DNA of 64,000 nt from Bradyrhizobium sp. NAS96.2 (GCF_001908235.1 NZ_LGHK01000041.1:1-64000); one strand, 5' to 3'. Counted from the first letter of the stretch, positions 25,300 through 34,590 are shown. Numbers and translations are program-made. The notes: generated from the sequence alone by a model not told the origin.

Positions 25300-26328
25300 T
25301 CAGCGCGGCAGTTTGGGGACCCCCGCCACCGGCGGCGCGGTAGCGGTCAGAGTTTGCAGGAAGGCGATCAGATCCTTCTTCTCGCCCGCGGTCAGAGACA
25401 ACGGCTTGATGTCGGGCGACCGGCTCGGCCGCTCGATCCCGCCCTTGTTGTACAGCTCGATGACATCTTCCAGCGTTGCGACCGATCCGTCGTGCATGTA
25501 GGGCGCACGGCGCGCGACGTCGCGCAATGTCGGGGTCTTGAACGCGTATTTCAGCTTCGCCGACGTCGGGAAGAAACGGCCGCGCCCGATGTCATGGCCC
25601 TTGGCGGTGCCGATATCCTGAAACGATCCATCGGAGAAGGACGGGCCACTGTGGCAGGACGAACACCGTCCCTTGCCGTTGAAGAGCTCGAAGCCCTGCT
25701 TGGCCGATGCGCTGATCGCGCTCTCGTCGCCCTTGATCCAGCGGTCGAACGGGGCCTCGCCGGCAACGATGGAGCGCTCGAAGGTCGCCAGCGACTGCTC
25801 GATCCTCGGCCGCGTGATCGCGCCGTCTCCGAACGCGTGGGCGAACGCGTCGGCATAGCCTGGGATCGCCGAGAGCCGCGCGATCAATTCCGCCTCGGTC
25901 ATGTTCAGGTTCATCGGACTGAGGATCGGCCCGAACGCAACGGATTCGAGATCCTTGAACTTGCCGTCCCACCCCAGCGGCTCGAAGAAGGCCACGTCGA
26001 TCAGTGTCGGCGAGCGGATCGGCAGGCCCTTCGGATCCTCGCCGATGGCGCGCGGGAGGCCGTCGGCCCAGGACAGGCTCGGCTTGTGGCAGCTCGCGCA
26101 GGCGTGCGTCTTCGACCGCGACAGCAGCGGATCGAAGAACAGCATCTGGCCGAGCGCGGACTTCGCCTCGGAATAGGGATTGCTGCTCGGGAAGGGAACG
26201 ACGTCCGGCCGGCGATAGCTGGCACGGATTGAGGCAGGGTCCTTCGGCGCCGTCGCCGGGGTCAAGGCAAGCGACAGCCCTACCGGCAAAACTGCCGCGA
26301 GCAAGGTCAGGCTGACCCAAAGCCTCAT
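25300..26328 (-). CDS. di-heme cytochrome c peroxidase / MauG family protein
   Basis: A 342-residue periplasmic protein with a signal peptide (MRLWVSLTLLAAVLPVGLSL) and two c-type heme sites, CASCH near residue 75 and CSSCH near 225, the spacing of the CcpA/MauG family. The surroundings of the second heme (GRCSSCHSGPSFSDGSFQDI) and PTLRDVARRAPYMHDGS are typical. It may reduce peroxide or oxidise a protein partner; the nearby cupredoxin is a candidate electron carrier. The ATG at 26328 gives the best signal peptide. Confidence 0.9.
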   Translation of the reverse strand: MRLWVSLTLLAAVLPVGLSLALTPATAPKDPASIRASYRRPDVVPFPSSNPYSEAKSALGQMLFFDPLLSRSKTHACASCHKPSLSWADGLPRAIGEDPKGLPIRSPTLIDVAFFEPLGWDGKFKDLESVAFGPILSPMNLNMTEAELIARLSAIPGYADAFAHAFGDGAITRPRIEQSLATFERSIVAGEAPFDRWIKGDESAISASAKQGFELFNGKGRCSSCHSGPSFSDGSFQDIGTAKGHDIGRGRFFPTSAKLKYAFKTPTLRDVARRAPYMHDGSVATLEDVIELYNKGGIERPSRSPDIKPLSLTAGEKKDLIAFLQTLTATAPPVAGVPKLPR

Positions 26329-26515
26329 CGGGGTCCTCAGACGGTATCCTGCTCGGTTTATGCCCAAGCATGTTCAACGAAGTTTTAACGTTCGGTTGCG
26401 GGATATTACGGATGCCGGGCGTCGATCCCGGAACCTGCCAGCGTATTCCCATCAGCGTGAATACGATCAATCCGCGCAGCGATAGAGCCGCACAAACTGT
26501 GGCGGCCGCGCGCGG

Positions 26516-28192
26516 CTATTTCTTCGCCGGACGGACCGGCGCGGAAAACTGCTCGGTGCGGTCACGCTCGGTCATGTCGACCACGGTGTCCATCGGCGCG
26601 GTCAGCTCGTAGACATAGGAGACGTCGGTGAAGTAGCGCTTCGCGGTGCCGCCCAGCGCCTCGGGTGCGACACGGTCGAGCAGGATCAGGCCGAAATCAC
26701 TGTCGGCCCGCCGCGTCGCCTGGCTGGTGTTGAACTCCTCCCAGCGGAAATGGAAGACCGCGTCGGCATCCTCGCCGGCCACTTCCCAATTGGCGACGAT
26801 GTGCGGATGCTTGCCGACCAGCGACAGCCCTTCATCGGAGTGCGAGGCGAGCTCGAAGAACAGCAGCGACAGCGATTGCGCGGCGCGGGCGCTGACGGTG
26901 ATATCAGGGCCGTTCACCGCGATCCGGTCGGCATGCGGAATCGCGCGCGATTCGAACAGGCCCTTCAGCTTGACGCCCTGCCACTGGCTCTCGCTCAGCA
27001 GCGTCACGACATTCGACATCGCGTGAATGCGCCCGATCAGGAGTTCGCGCGCGACATCGATATCGGCGCCATGCCGCAGCGTGCGGGTCACGATCGACTG
27101 GATCACCGCGAGGATGTTCTTGACCCGATGGTTGAGCTCGTCGATCACAGCAGTCAGCCGGCGCTCGAAGCCGATCCGGACCTCGATCTCGCGGCTGAGA
27201 CGCAAATTGTTGTAGGCGACGTAGCCGAACAGGCCGCAGACGATGCCGGTCAGCGCGAGCCCGATTGCCGCGACGATGGTCGCGGTCTGCTGCGCCCGCA
27301 CCGTCGCGTTGCTCTTGGCGTAATAGTCGAGCGACCAGTCACGGCCGCCGAACGTCACCGTGCGGACCATCGACGGCGACGGGCCGTCCTGGCGCACCGC
27401 GCGCGAGGTGACGATGCCCTGCTCGTTGGCAGTGAACTCGTCGTTGGAATCGCGCGGATCCTTCAGCGCCACCGCGAACAGCGAGGAATCGTCGTTGGTC
27501 AGCATCAGCGCCGACAATTCATACGAGAAGGTGATGAAGCCGGCCGGCTCGGAGGCACCCTCCTGGAACACCGGCGCGGCGAGTACGACGCCGACCGGGC
27601 CGTTCTGCCGCAGCAGCGGCACCGGGTCCGAGGCCACCGGCTTGGCATTGGCCATCGCCCGCGCCAGCATTGGGCCGACCACCGAGTGACGGTCGAAGGC
27701 GCGGCCGGGGATGCTCAGGGTCTCCGGATTACGCGGCTCGACGTCCATCAGTACGTTGATCGGCTTGTCGAGCGCCTTGAGGTCGAGCGCCTGGTCGTCG
27801 AAATCCCGGATGGTCGGATTGGTGAAGCCGTTGGCCTTCAGCTCGGCCTCCGCTGCGCTCAGCTCGTTCGGCTTGAGCCGCGCGATCCAGGCGGCGACGA
27901 CGAAATCGGTCTTGAAGGCATAGATCGCTGAGCGCAGCGGCTGCAGCATGTTGGCCTTCACCATCGACGGCGTCCGGAACAGCCCCGAAGCCACCCGTGC
28001 CAGCAGCTCGCGCTCGGTCAGGCGGTCCTGCACCAGGCTGGCATGGACGTCGATCGCCCGCGCCAGCGCGATGCCGTCGATCGCAAGCTCCTGATCGTGC
28101 ACCCGATAGGCGGCAAGACCGGAGAGCAGAACTCCGATCAACGCAATCAACGCAACGATGAAGCCCAGTCGAACCACACGCTTACTCGGCAA
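26516..28192 (-). CDS. CHASE-domain sensor kinase of the HWE/HisKA_2 type, altered ATP domain
   Basis: The 558-residue product has one transmembrane helix near 10-30, a CHASE extracellular sensor domain (about 70-260), a second helix near 285-305, and an H-box ELNHRVKNILAVIQSIV like HWE kinases, the class that includes PhyR-activating kinases. The expected N-box (ELATNAAKYGAL type) reads FELASHSDEGLSL, with His where the magnesium-binding Asn should be, and the G-box is DFGLILLDRV. It may be a weak or pseudo-kinase. Its position in the same 10-kb neighbourhood as phyR suggests, but does not prove, a link. Confidence 0.85.
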   Translation of the reverse strand: MPSKRVVRLGFIVALIALIGVLLSGLAAYRVHDQELAIDGIALARAIDVHASLVQDRLTERELLARVASGLFRTPSMVKANMLQPLRSAIYAFKTDFVVAAWIARLKPNELSAAEAELKANGFTNPTIRDFDDQALDLKALDKPINVLMDVEPRNPETLSIPGRAFDRHSVVGPMLARAMANAKPVASDPVPLLRQNGPVGVVLAAPVFQEGASEPAGFITFSYELSALMLTNDDSSLFAVALKDPRDSNDEFTANEQGIVTSRAVRQDGPSPSMVRTVTFGGRDWSLDYYAKSNATVRAQQTATIVAAIGLALTGIVCGLFGYVAYNNLRLSREIEVRIGFERRLTAVIDELNHRVKNILAVIQSIVTRTLRHGADIDVARELLIGRIHAMSNVVTLLSESQWQGVKLKGLFESRAIPHADRIAVNGPDITVSARAAQSLSLLFFELASHSDEGLSLVGKHPHIVANWEVAGEDADAVFHFRWEEFNTSQATRRADSDFGLILLDRVAPEALGGTAKRYFTDVSYVYELTAPMDTVVDMTERDRTEQFSAPVRPAKK

Positions 28193-28469
28193 TCAGGGGG
28201 TGGCGAAAGGGGACTGAAGGCATCTGGTTTCTGCGGGGGCGGCGACAAATCAGGAAGCGATGAACGCCAGCCGCAAAGCAATATGGAATGGCGATCATCG
28301 GTACGCAACAGGAGCCGGTCGGCAACATTAACGACGACGCCACCCGGCGGTCTTTGGCGGCGCCAAAGGTTGCTAATCGTCAAAGTTGGAATTTGTTCCG
28401 GCGATTGCGCAGCTTTTTTGCGACGGGGTGATCGAGATCGCGAAATCACTTTCGTCAGAGCTCGGGGCA
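28193..28469. other. intergenic region upstream of the CHASE kinase
   Basis: No gene, promoter consensus or known element is recognised here; a repeat element follows at 28470-28634, and the kinase promoter must lie in this stretch. Confidence 0.5.
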
Positions 28470-28634
28470 CACCCCTCTCCCCACCCTCCCCCGCAAGGGG
28501 GAGGGAGCCTGACCATCGTGCTCACCTTACTTCGTAATGCACGACGCAACTCCGCACACCGATGATCGAGCGTGAGGGAAGCACTGGCGACAGGGCTCCC
28601 TCCCCCTTGCGGGGGAGGGCCGGGGAGAGGGGTG
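28470..28634. repeat. palindromic repeat, family D copy 1
   Basis: Arms of about 39 bases: CACCCCTCTCCCCACCCTCC ... (28470-28508) and its near-perfect complement ending GGGGAGAGGGGTG (28595-28634), around a spacer. Two further relatives flank the DUF559 gene at 33928-34112 and 34471-34590. Confidence 0.85.
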
Positions 28635-28688
28635 CCGCTTGCTCAGCTGGAAAGAACAGTCCGGCCGTTCGCCACAATGATTAACGCG

Positions 28689-29336
28689 CTACCTTGCCTT
28701 GCCGGCCTTGCCGGTGCCCTGCGACCGAAGACCGCCCTTGGTCTCGATGAAGCTGATGATGCGGTCGAGGCCGTCGCTCTCCTTCAAATTGGTCATCACG
28801 AAGGGCCGCTCGCCGCGCATCCGCCTGGCATCGGTGTCCATCTTCTCAAGCGACGCACCGACATGAGGCGCGAGGTCGATCTTGTTGATCACCAGGAGGT
28901 CGGATCGCGTGATGCCCGGGCCGCCCTTGGAGGGGATCTTGTCGCCGGCGGCGACGTCGATGACGTAGATCGTGAGGTCAGCCAATTCCGGCGAGAAGGT
29001 CGCCGCCAGATTGTCGCCGCCGGACTCGATCAGGACCAGATCGAGGTCGGGGAATTTCGCGCGCATGTCGGCGACCGCGGCGAGGTTCATCGAGGCGTCC
29101 TCGCGGATCGCGGTGTGCGGGCAGCCGCCGGTCTCGACGCCCGCGATGCGGTCCGGCGTCAGCGAGCCGGAGCGCACCAGAAACTCGGCATCCCATTTGG
29201 TGTAGATGTCGTTGGTGATCGCCGCGATCTCGTAGCGCTCGCGCATCGACTTGCAGAGCAGGTCCATCAGCGCGGTCTTGCCGGAGCCGACCGGACCGCC
29301 GACACCGACGCGGAGTGGGCCGTGAGAAGTGGGCAT
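28689..29336 (-). CDS. ureG: urease accessory GTPase UreG
   Basis: UreG hydrolyses GTP to deliver nickel to apo-urease in the UreDFG complex. The 215-residue product shows the P-loop [15 protein letters not shown] near residue 12, the CPH metal motif in [15 protein letters not shown] near 78, and the [16 protein letters not shown] guanine-binding region. The ATG at 29336 matches family starts. It is the last gene of the urt-ure cluster; a repeat (29358-29479) lies between it and ureF. Confidence 0.97.
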   Translation of the reverse strand: MPTSHGPLRVGVGGPVGSGKTALMDLLCKSMRERYEIAAITNDIYTKWDAEFLVRSGSLTPDRIAGVETGGCPHTAIREDASMNLAAVADMRAKFPDLDLVLIESGGDNLAATFSPELADLTIYVIDVAAGDKIPSKGGPGITRSDLLVINKIDLAPHVGASLEKMDTDARRMRGERPFVMTNLKESDGLDRIISFIETKGGLRSQGTGKAGKAR

Positions 29337-29357
29337 GTGAACAGTGCCTCCGCTATC

Positions 29358-29479
29358 GTCGTCCCTGCGGAAGCAGGGACCCATAACCACCGAATAGAGT
29401 TGTTGCGACGCGCCGGGGCGACAGCCGTGCATAACCACGAAGGCCGGTGGTTATGGGTCCCGGCCTTCGCCGGGACGAC
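29358..29479. repeat. palindromic repeat, family E, between ureF and ureG
   Basis: Inverted arms GTCGTCCCTGCGGAAGCAGG ... CCATAACCACCG and CGGTGGTTATGGGTCCCGGC ... GGGACGAC. This is the common GTCGTCCCGGC-type intergenic repeat. In RNA it would form a large hairpin before ureG. Confidence 0.8.
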
Positions 29480-29492
29480 AGCGGAGAGCGCC

Positions 29493-30224
29493 TCATGACC
29501 GGAACAGCCGCGTATACTGCGTCTCGTGACGCAGGCTGGCAAGGTCGGCCCGGAAGGTCGCGCTGCCGAGATCGTCGAGCGCGGCTGCATTGGCCCGCGC
29601 TGCGGTCGCGGCAACGACCGGCTCGAGATCGGCCAGCACGCGCTGGCTGTCGGTCTGCCCGAGCGGGATCAGCCGGCTGCCCGCGGAAATCCAGTTTGAG
29701 AGCACGGCGTGCAGGAAGGCATGCAGCGACGGCGCCAGCCGAACGCCGTGCGCAGCGCTGACGATGCCGACCGCGATTGGGTAGACAATCGGGCCGTCGC
29801 AGGCGGCGACCATCGCGTCGAGACCCGGCGAATTCCAGGCCGCCCGGGCGATCTCGATGAAGGCGCGTCCCTGGGTCGTGGTCTCGAGCTGCCGCTCGCG
29901 CGACGGCACGAAGGCGGCGGCAAGCTCGGCGGTCTCCTTCAGCCCGGCGTGGCCGGGCTCCGTCGCCGCGCGAAAACTCTGCGCGAGAAACACGGCGTCG
30001 CAAAATCCGCTGCCGTCGGTGAGCATCGCCGCGAGCCAATCCCGCAGCGTCGCGGCATCGGTGATGTCGCCGGCCTCGACCGCCCATTCGATGCCGCTGG
30101 AATAGGCGAACGCCCCCACCGGAAAGGACGGCGACAGCCACGTCATCAGCCGGTACAGCGCGGCCGCCTCGTCCTCCGCCATCCCGCCGCGCAGCGCGGC
30201 GGGATCGGGCTCATTTGTGGTCAT
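29493..30224 (-). CDS. ureF: urease accessory protein UreF
   Basis: UreF is the GTPase-regulating member of the UreDFG nickel chaperone complex. The 243-residue product carries [20 protein letters not shown] and [11 protein letters not shown] near the N-terminus, [20 protein letters not shown], and the conserved LPLGQTD-like segment ([19 protein letters not shown]). The start at 30224 overlaps the last bases of ureE; a later ATG at 30182 would avoid the overlap. An open frame continues upstream only because it runs through the His-codon repeat of ureE. Confidence 0.94.
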   Translation of the reverse strand: MTTNEPDPAALRGGMAEDEAAALYRLMTWLSPSFPVGAFAYSSGIEWAVEAGDITDAATLRDWLAAMLTDGSGFCDAVFLAQSFRAATEPGHAGLKETAELAAAFVPSRERQLETTTQGRAFIEIARAAWNSPGLDAMVAACDGPIVYPIAVGIVSAAHGVRLAPSLHAFLHAVLSNWISAGSRLIPLGQTDSQRVLADLEPVVAATAARANAAALDDLGSATFRADLASLRHETQYTRLFRS

Positions 30225-30834
30225 GAGCATGGGAGTGGTCGTGATGATGATGGGCGTGCTCGCAATGCTCATCATGATGATGGTGATGATCGTGGTCATG
30301 CCCGTGATCATGGTGATGTCCATCACCGTGGTGGTGACCATGATCATGCGCGTGGGCATGATCGTGCCCGGTGTGACCATGCGCGTGCTCGTCGGCATGC
30401 GCATGCTCGGCATAGGCACCGCCCTCGGGATCGAACGGTGCTTCGATCTCGATGACCCGGGCGCCCAAGCCCTTCACCATCGCCTCGATCACGTGATCCC
30501 GGCGGATGCGCAGGCCCTTCGGCATGATCTGCGTCGGAAGATGGCGGTTGCCGAGATGCCAGGCGACCCGGATCAGGTGATGCGGATCGCTGCCGCGGAT
30601 TTCCGCGAGCGGCTCCGGAGCTGCGACCACCTCGACGAGGCGGCCGTCCTCCAGCACCAGCGCATCGCCGCCGCGCAACGCGACGGCGTTTTCGAGGTCG
30701 AGCAGGAATTCGAGCCCGCGCGTCCCGGTCATCACCATGCGCCGCCGGTGCCGGTCGTCGAAATCGAGCACGACGGTGTCGGCTGCCGCTTCCTTGAAGC
30801 GATGCTGTCCCAGGACTTTGGTTGCGCGGATCAT
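30211..30834 (-). CDS. ureE: urease accessory nickel chaperone UreE with long His-rich tail
   Basis: UreE binds nickel and hands it to UreG. The 207-residue product has the peptide-binding N-domain and the metal-binding domain with [14 protein letters not shown] near residue 90-104. The last about 65 residues are a low-complexity tail with over 30 histidines alternating with Asp, Ala and Gly ([20 protein letters not shown] in the middle), a nickel-storage feature of several UreE proteins. It overlaps ureF by 14 bases. Confidence 0.95.
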   Translation of the reverse strand: MIRATKVLGQHRFKEAAADTVVLDFDDRHRRRMVMTGTRGLEFLLDLENAVALRGGDALVLEDGRLVEVVAAPEPLAEIRGSDPHHLIRVAWHLGNRHLPTQIMPKGLRIRRDHVIEAMVKGLGARVIEIEAPFDPEGGAYAEHAHADEHAHGHTGHDHAHAHDHGHHHGDGHHHDHGHDHDHHHHHDEHCEHAHHHHDHSHAHDHK

Positions 30835-30841
30835 CGATGCC

Positions 30842-31141
30842 TCAGAGCTTCTGAACCTTGGCGTCGCTGATGATCTCGATCACCGTCGGCCCGGTCTTCA
30901 TGTCGGCGGAATATTCGCGCCACACCTTCATGTGCGGTGCCTTGCTGTGCGCGGTCAGGTCGTCGCGGGTTTCCCAGCGCTCCACCACCACATAGAGATT
31001 GGGATCGTTGACGCTGACATGGCCCTCGTAGGAGAGGCAGCCCTTCTCCTTGTGGGTCTCGGCGATGCACGCCTTGTGTCCCTTGATGAAGTCGTCCTTG
31101 TTTTCCGGTTTCATCGGCGTGGTGGCGATGACATAGATCAT
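30842..31141 (-). CDS. ABM-domain protein (YgiN-like putative quinol monooxygenase), copy 2
   Basis: The 99-residue product is a dimeric ferredoxin-like-fold ABM domain: starts [20 protein letters not shown], with [17 protein letters not shown] and [13 protein letters not shown]. Such proteins are cofactor-less monooxygenases, quinone-modifying enzymes or binding proteins. It is eight bases from ureE and 25 from a paralogue of equal length (about four in ten positions identical by my hand count). Why two sit inside a urease cluster is not evident. Confidence 0.85.
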   Translation of the reverse strand: MIYVIATTPMKPENKDDFIKGHKACIAETHKEKGCLSYEGHVSVNDPNLYVVVERWETRDDLTAHSKAPHMKVWREYSADMKTGPTVIEIISDAKVQKL

Positions 31142-31166
31142 GCTGTTTCTCCCATTCTTGTTTTTA

Positions 31167-31466
31167 TTAGCGGACGTCGACCTTCTCGGGCGTGATCACC
31201 TCGATCTTCGGCGGCGCGGCCATGCACTTCACCGCGACCCGGCCGAACGTCTTCATGTGCTCGGCGGTGCGATGCGGCACCAGCGCCTCGGCGTCTTCCC
31301 ACTGCTCGACGAACACCATCTTGCTGTGATCGGTGACGCTCTCATGCAGGTCGTAGGCGATGTTGCCGGGCTCCTTGCGGGTTTCCTTGATGCAGGCCGT
31401 CGCCGCGGAGATGAATTCGGCTCGGGTCTCGGGCTTGATGGTCAGCGTAGCAACGACGTAAATCAC
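31167..31466 (-). CDS. ABM-domain protein (YgiN-like putative quinol monooxygenase), copy 1
   Basis: The 99-residue paralogue of the next gene: starts MIYVVATLTIKPETRAEFIS, with CIKETRKEPGNIAYDLHESV and MVFVEQWEDAEAL, and HMKTFG. Same fold and length, so an old tandem duplication. It follows ureC on the same strand after 112 bases. Confidence 0.85.
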   Translation of the reverse strand: MIYVVATLTIKPETRAEFISAATACIKETRKEPGNIAYDLHESVTDHSKMVFVEQWEDAEALVPHRTAEHMKTFGRVAVKCMAAPPKIEVITPEKVDVR

Positions 31467-31578
31467 GGAAATTCCTCCCGGTTTTCTCTTTTGTCTCGAG
31501 CCTTGTTGTGGGCGCGTTTTCTTTCCGCAAGCCGGAAATCGGCTTCGTTCGAAAACGCTCTGGCTACCGGGAGCGGTT

Positions 31579-33294
31579 TTAGAACATAAAATAGCGCTGT
31601 GCCATGGGCAGCACCTCGGCCGGCGCGCAGGTCAGAAGCTCGCCGTCTGCGCGCACCTCATAGGTCTCCGGATCGACCTCGATCGCGGGCGTGGCATCAT
31701 TATGGATCATGCTCTTCTTGGAGATCTTTCCGCGGGTGTTCTGCACCGCGTAGAGCTTTTTGCTGATCCCGAGCTTGCGGGCGAGGCCGCCGGTGACCGC
31801 GGCCTTCGAGGTGAACACCACCGAGGACGCGGTGAGCGACTTGCCGAAAGCGGCGAACATCGGCTGGTAATGCACCGGCTGCGGCGTCGGGATCGAGGCA
31901 TTGGGATCGCCCATCGGCGCCGCCACGATCGAGCCGCCCTTGATGATGCAGTCCGGCTTGACGCCGAAGAATGCCGGCGACCACAGCACGAGGTCGGCGA
32001 GCTTGCCCTTCTCGACCGAGCCGATCAGCTTCGACACGCCATGCGCGATCGCGGGATTGATGGTGTATTTGGCGATGTAGCGCTTGACGCGGAAGTTGTC
32101 GTTGTCGTTGCCCTTGTCCTGCGGCAGGGAACCGCGCTGCTTCTTCATCTTGTCGGCGGTCTGCCAGGTGCGGATGATGACTTCGCCGAGCCGGCCCATG
32201 GCCTGCGAGTCCGACGACATCATCGAGAGCGCGCCGAGATCGTGCAGGATGTCCTCGGCGGCGATGGTCTCCTTGCGGATTCGGCTTTCGGCGAAGGCGA
32301 GGTCTTCGGCGATCGACGGATCGAGGTGATGGCACACCATCAGCATGTCCAAATGCTCGTCGATGGTGTTGCGGGTGAACGGCCTTGTCGGATTGGTCGA
32401 CGATGGCAGCACGTTCTTCAGGCCGGCGATCTTGATGATGTCAGGCGCATGGCCGCCGCCGGCGCCTTCGGTGTGGAAGGCATGGATGGTGCGGCCCTTG
32501 AACGCCTTCACCGTGTCCTCGACGAAGCCGGATTCGTTCAGCGTGTCCGAATGCAGCATCACCTGGACGTCGTAATCGTCGGCGACCGACAGGCAGGTGT
32601 CGATCGCCGACGGCGTGGTGCCCCAGTCCTCGTGCAGCTTCAGCGCGCAGGCGCCGGCCTTGATCATCTCGACCAGCGCCGCCGGACGCGAGGCGTTGCC
32701 CTTGCCGGAAATGCCGAGATTGACCGGGAAGGCGTCGAACGACTGGATCATCCGCCCCATGTGCCATGGGCCCGGCGTGCAGGTGGTGGCGAAGGTGCCG
32801 TGCGACGGGCCGGTGCCGCCCCCTAACATCGAGGTGACGCCACTCATCAGCGCGTGCTCGATCTGCTGCGGGCAGATGAAATGGATGTGGCTGTCGAAAC
32901 CGCCCGCGGTGAGGATCTTGCCCTCGCCTGCGATCACGTCGGTGCCGGGCCCGATGATGATGGTGACGTTGGGCTGGATGTCCGGATTGCCGGCCTTGCC
33001 GATCGCCGCGATCATGCCCTCCTTGATCGCGACGTCGGCCTTCACGATGCCCCAGTGATCGACGATCAGCGCGTTGGTGATGACAGTATCGGCCGCGCCC
33101 TGCGCGTTGGTCACCTGCGACTGCCCCATGCCGTCGCGAATCACCTTGCCGCCGCCGAACTTCACCTCCTCGCCATAGGTGGTGAGATCCTTCTCGACCT
33201 CGATGATCAGATCGGTGTCGGCGAGCCGCACCCTGTCGCCGGTGGTCGGGCCGAACATGTCGGCGTAGACGGAACGCTTGATCTTCACGGACAT
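31579..33294 (-). CDS. ureC: urease subunit alpha
   Basis: The catalytic nickel subunit of urease. The 571-residue product has the metal-binding [19 protein letters not shown] near 130, the lysine that is carbamylated in [16 protein letters not shown] near 218, the His-rich [20 protein letters not shown] flap near 318-340, and [21 protein letters not shown] loop ([20 protein letters not shown]). The ATG at 33294 starts [20 protein letters not shown], the normal N-terminus. It begins one base after the stop of the HD-domain gene. Confidence 0.98.
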   Translation of the reverse strand: MSVKIKRSVYADMFGPTTGDRVRLADTDLIIEVEKDLTTYGEEVKFGGGKVIRDGMGQSQVTNAQGAADTVITNALIVDHWGIVKADVAIKEGMIAAIGKAGNPDIQPNVTIIIGPGTDVIAGEGKILTAGGFDSHIHFICPQQIEHALMSGVTSMLGGGTGPSHGTFATTCTPGPWHMGRMIQSFDAFPVNLGISGKGNASRPAALVEMIKAGACALKLHEDWGTTPSAIDTCLSVADDYDVQVMLHSDTLNESGFVEDTVKAFKGRTIHAFHTEGAGGGHAPDIIKIAGLKNVLPSSTNPTRPFTRNTIDEHLDMLMVCHHLDPSIAEDLAFAESRIRKETIAAEDILHDLGALSMMSSDSQAMGRLGEVIIRTWQTADKMKKQRGSLPQDKGNDNDNFRVKRYIAKYTINPAIAHGVSKLIGSVEKGKLADLVLWSPAFFGVKPDCIIKGGSIVAAPMGDPNASIPTPQPVHYQPMFAAFGKSLTASSVVFTSKAAVTGGLARKLGISKKLYAVQNTRGKISKKSMIHNDATPAIEVDPETYEVRADGELLTCAPAEVLPMAQRYFMF

Positions 33295-33295
33295 A

Positions 33296-33850
33296 TCAGC
33301 CCCCAGTTTCAGCCAGCGCGGCCCTGGCGCGCGCAATGGTGTCATCGAAAATGCGGTCGAGCCGCGGATTGATGCCCCGGCAACCGGCAACGACCTTCTC
33401 GGCCCAGGCCGCATAGTCGGCGAGATCGTCGCACTCGTCCTTGCTCGGATGCGGCACGATCCGCGCGCCGATATTGCTGACCTTGTCGGCGGCCTTGATC
33501 AGCTTTGCGCCCGGCGATTTGTGCGGAGCGTGCTCGATCTGCTTTTGGCGTCGTTCGGCCTTCGGCAGACTCATGTCGTCGGTGCATTCGACAACGAGAT
33601 CGGCAACCCGCGCGCTGAACTTCTCGGCGAGCTCCTCGCGCGTGGTTTCGGTGTCCTCGATTGTATCGTGAAGCCACCCGGCCGCCACCAGCTCGGCATC
33701 CGCGCCATCGGTCACCTGCGCCAGCAGGTTTGCGACCTCCGCGAGATGGTTGATGTAGGGCTCACTGCCCCGCCCCTTCCGCGCCATCCCGTTGTGACGG
33801 CGCGCAGCAAGCTCGGCAGCTTCGGAGACCATGCGGATCGCGGGAAGCAT
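33296..33850 (-). CDS. HD-domain hydrolase, MESH1/SpoT-hydrolase-like
   Basis: The 184-residue single-domain HD protein has the SpoT-hydrolase pattern: [19 protein letters not shown] with the first metal His near residue 18, [15 protein letters not shown] with the HD pair (HDxxED) near 60, and [15 protein letters not shown] with the later Asp near 120. Its length matches MESH1-type stand-alone (p)ppGpp or NADPH phosphatases. It ends one base from the ureC start, so translation is probably coupled. Why it is in a urease operon is not known. Confidence 0.85.
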   Translation of the reverse strand: MLPAIRMVSEAAELAARRHNGMARKGRGSEPYINHLAEVANLLAQVTDGADAELVAAGWLHDTIEDTETTREELAEKFSARVADLVVECTDDMSLPKAERRQKQIEHAPHKSPGAKLIKAADKVSNIGARIVPHPSKDECDDLADYAAWAEKVVAGCRGINPRLDRIFDDTIARARAALAETGG

Positions 33851-33927
33851 CGGCTAAGAGCCCCCTTCTTGACCACAACCGCAATTGGCTCGGGATCGGA
33901 AAACGACTTCGATCAGCGCCCGGGGCT

Positions 33928-34112
33928 TACCCCTCTCCCCCACCCTCCCCCGCAAGGGGGGAGGGAGCCTGAGGAGCGTGCTCACCTCACCTGGTATCGC
34001 AACGGCTCCTGCTTGCGTCACGACTGCACCTCGCCATCACTGTCGGATGTAAGGGAGTCGCCGGCGGACGGGTTCCCTCCCCCTTGCGGGGGAGGGTTAG
34101 GGAGAGGGGTAC
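33928..34112. repeat. palindromic repeat, family D copy 2 (overlaps the 3' end of DUF559)
   Basis: Left arm ACCCCTCTCCCCCACCCTCC ... GGGAGGGAGCC, right arm GGTTCCCTCCCCCTTGCGGG ... GGGAGAGGGGTACC. The DUF559 reading frame runs through the right arm and spacer. Confidence 0.85.
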
Positions 34113-34472
34113 CGCTTGCTCCGCCGCTTCCGCGATACTCAGAACGACTCCTTCAAGATTTTTGGTCACATCGTCGTTGGTGAATCGAAGGACGAGATAA
34201 CCGCGCGACTTCAGCCACGTATCCCGCCGCTGGTCATAACGGATCCGCTCCTCGAAATCGTGGCTCTCTCCGTCAATCTCGACGACGAGCTTGCAGGCGT
34301 GCGCGACAAAATCGGCGATGTAATTGCCAATCGGTGCCTGACGGCGGAAGTTGAGACCAGCCAGCCGATCAGCCTTCAGGTAACGCCACAGCAATGTCTC
34401 CGCGCGCGTCATCGTGCGGCGGAGCTGCTTGGCGCGATCGCGCTGGATGTCGCTCACTTGAGTGTGCGGCAT
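33987..34472 (-). CDS. DUF559 endonuclease-like protein with repeat-encoded C-terminus
   Basis: The 161-residue product has a DUF559 (very-short-patch-repair-like) nuclease core: RAKQLRRTMTRAETLLWRYL, LNFRRQAPIGNYIADFVAHA, KLVVEIDGESHDF with the catalytic-type D-x(n)-E, and GYLVLRFTNDDV. The core ends near residue 118; the rest (LSLTLPRKGEGTRPPATPLH onward) is translated from the family D palindrome. Repeats of the same family lie on both sides, and the whole block interrupts the urease cluster between ureB and the HD gene. Confidence 0.85.
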   Translation of the reverse strand: MPHTQVSDIQRDRAKQLRRTMTRAETLLWRYLKADRLAGLNFRRQAPIGNYIADFVAHACKLVVEIDGESHDFEERIRYDQRRDTWLKSRGYLVLRFTNDDVTKNLEGVVLSIAEAAEQAVPLSLTLPRKGEGTRPPATPLHPTVMARCSRDASRSRCDTR

Positions 34473-34590
34473 ACCCCTCTCCCCACCCTCCCCCGCCGCA
34501 AGTCGGGCTCGCCCGACTTGCGCAAATTTACGATGCGCAACCGGGGTACACCCCGGTTGCGTGGGGGAGGGAGCCCGGCCGCAGTGTTCA
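34471..34590. repeat. palindromic repeat, family D half copy with a nested insertion
   Basis: The left-arm sequence ACCCCTCTCCCCACCCTCCC is split: where other copies have a short CAAG loop, this one has about 70 bases holding two hairpins, CGCAAGTCGGGC/GCCCGACTTGCG and GCAACCGGGGT/ACCCCGGTTGC, before GGGGGAGGGAGCC resumes. No matching right arm follows. Confidence 0.75.
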
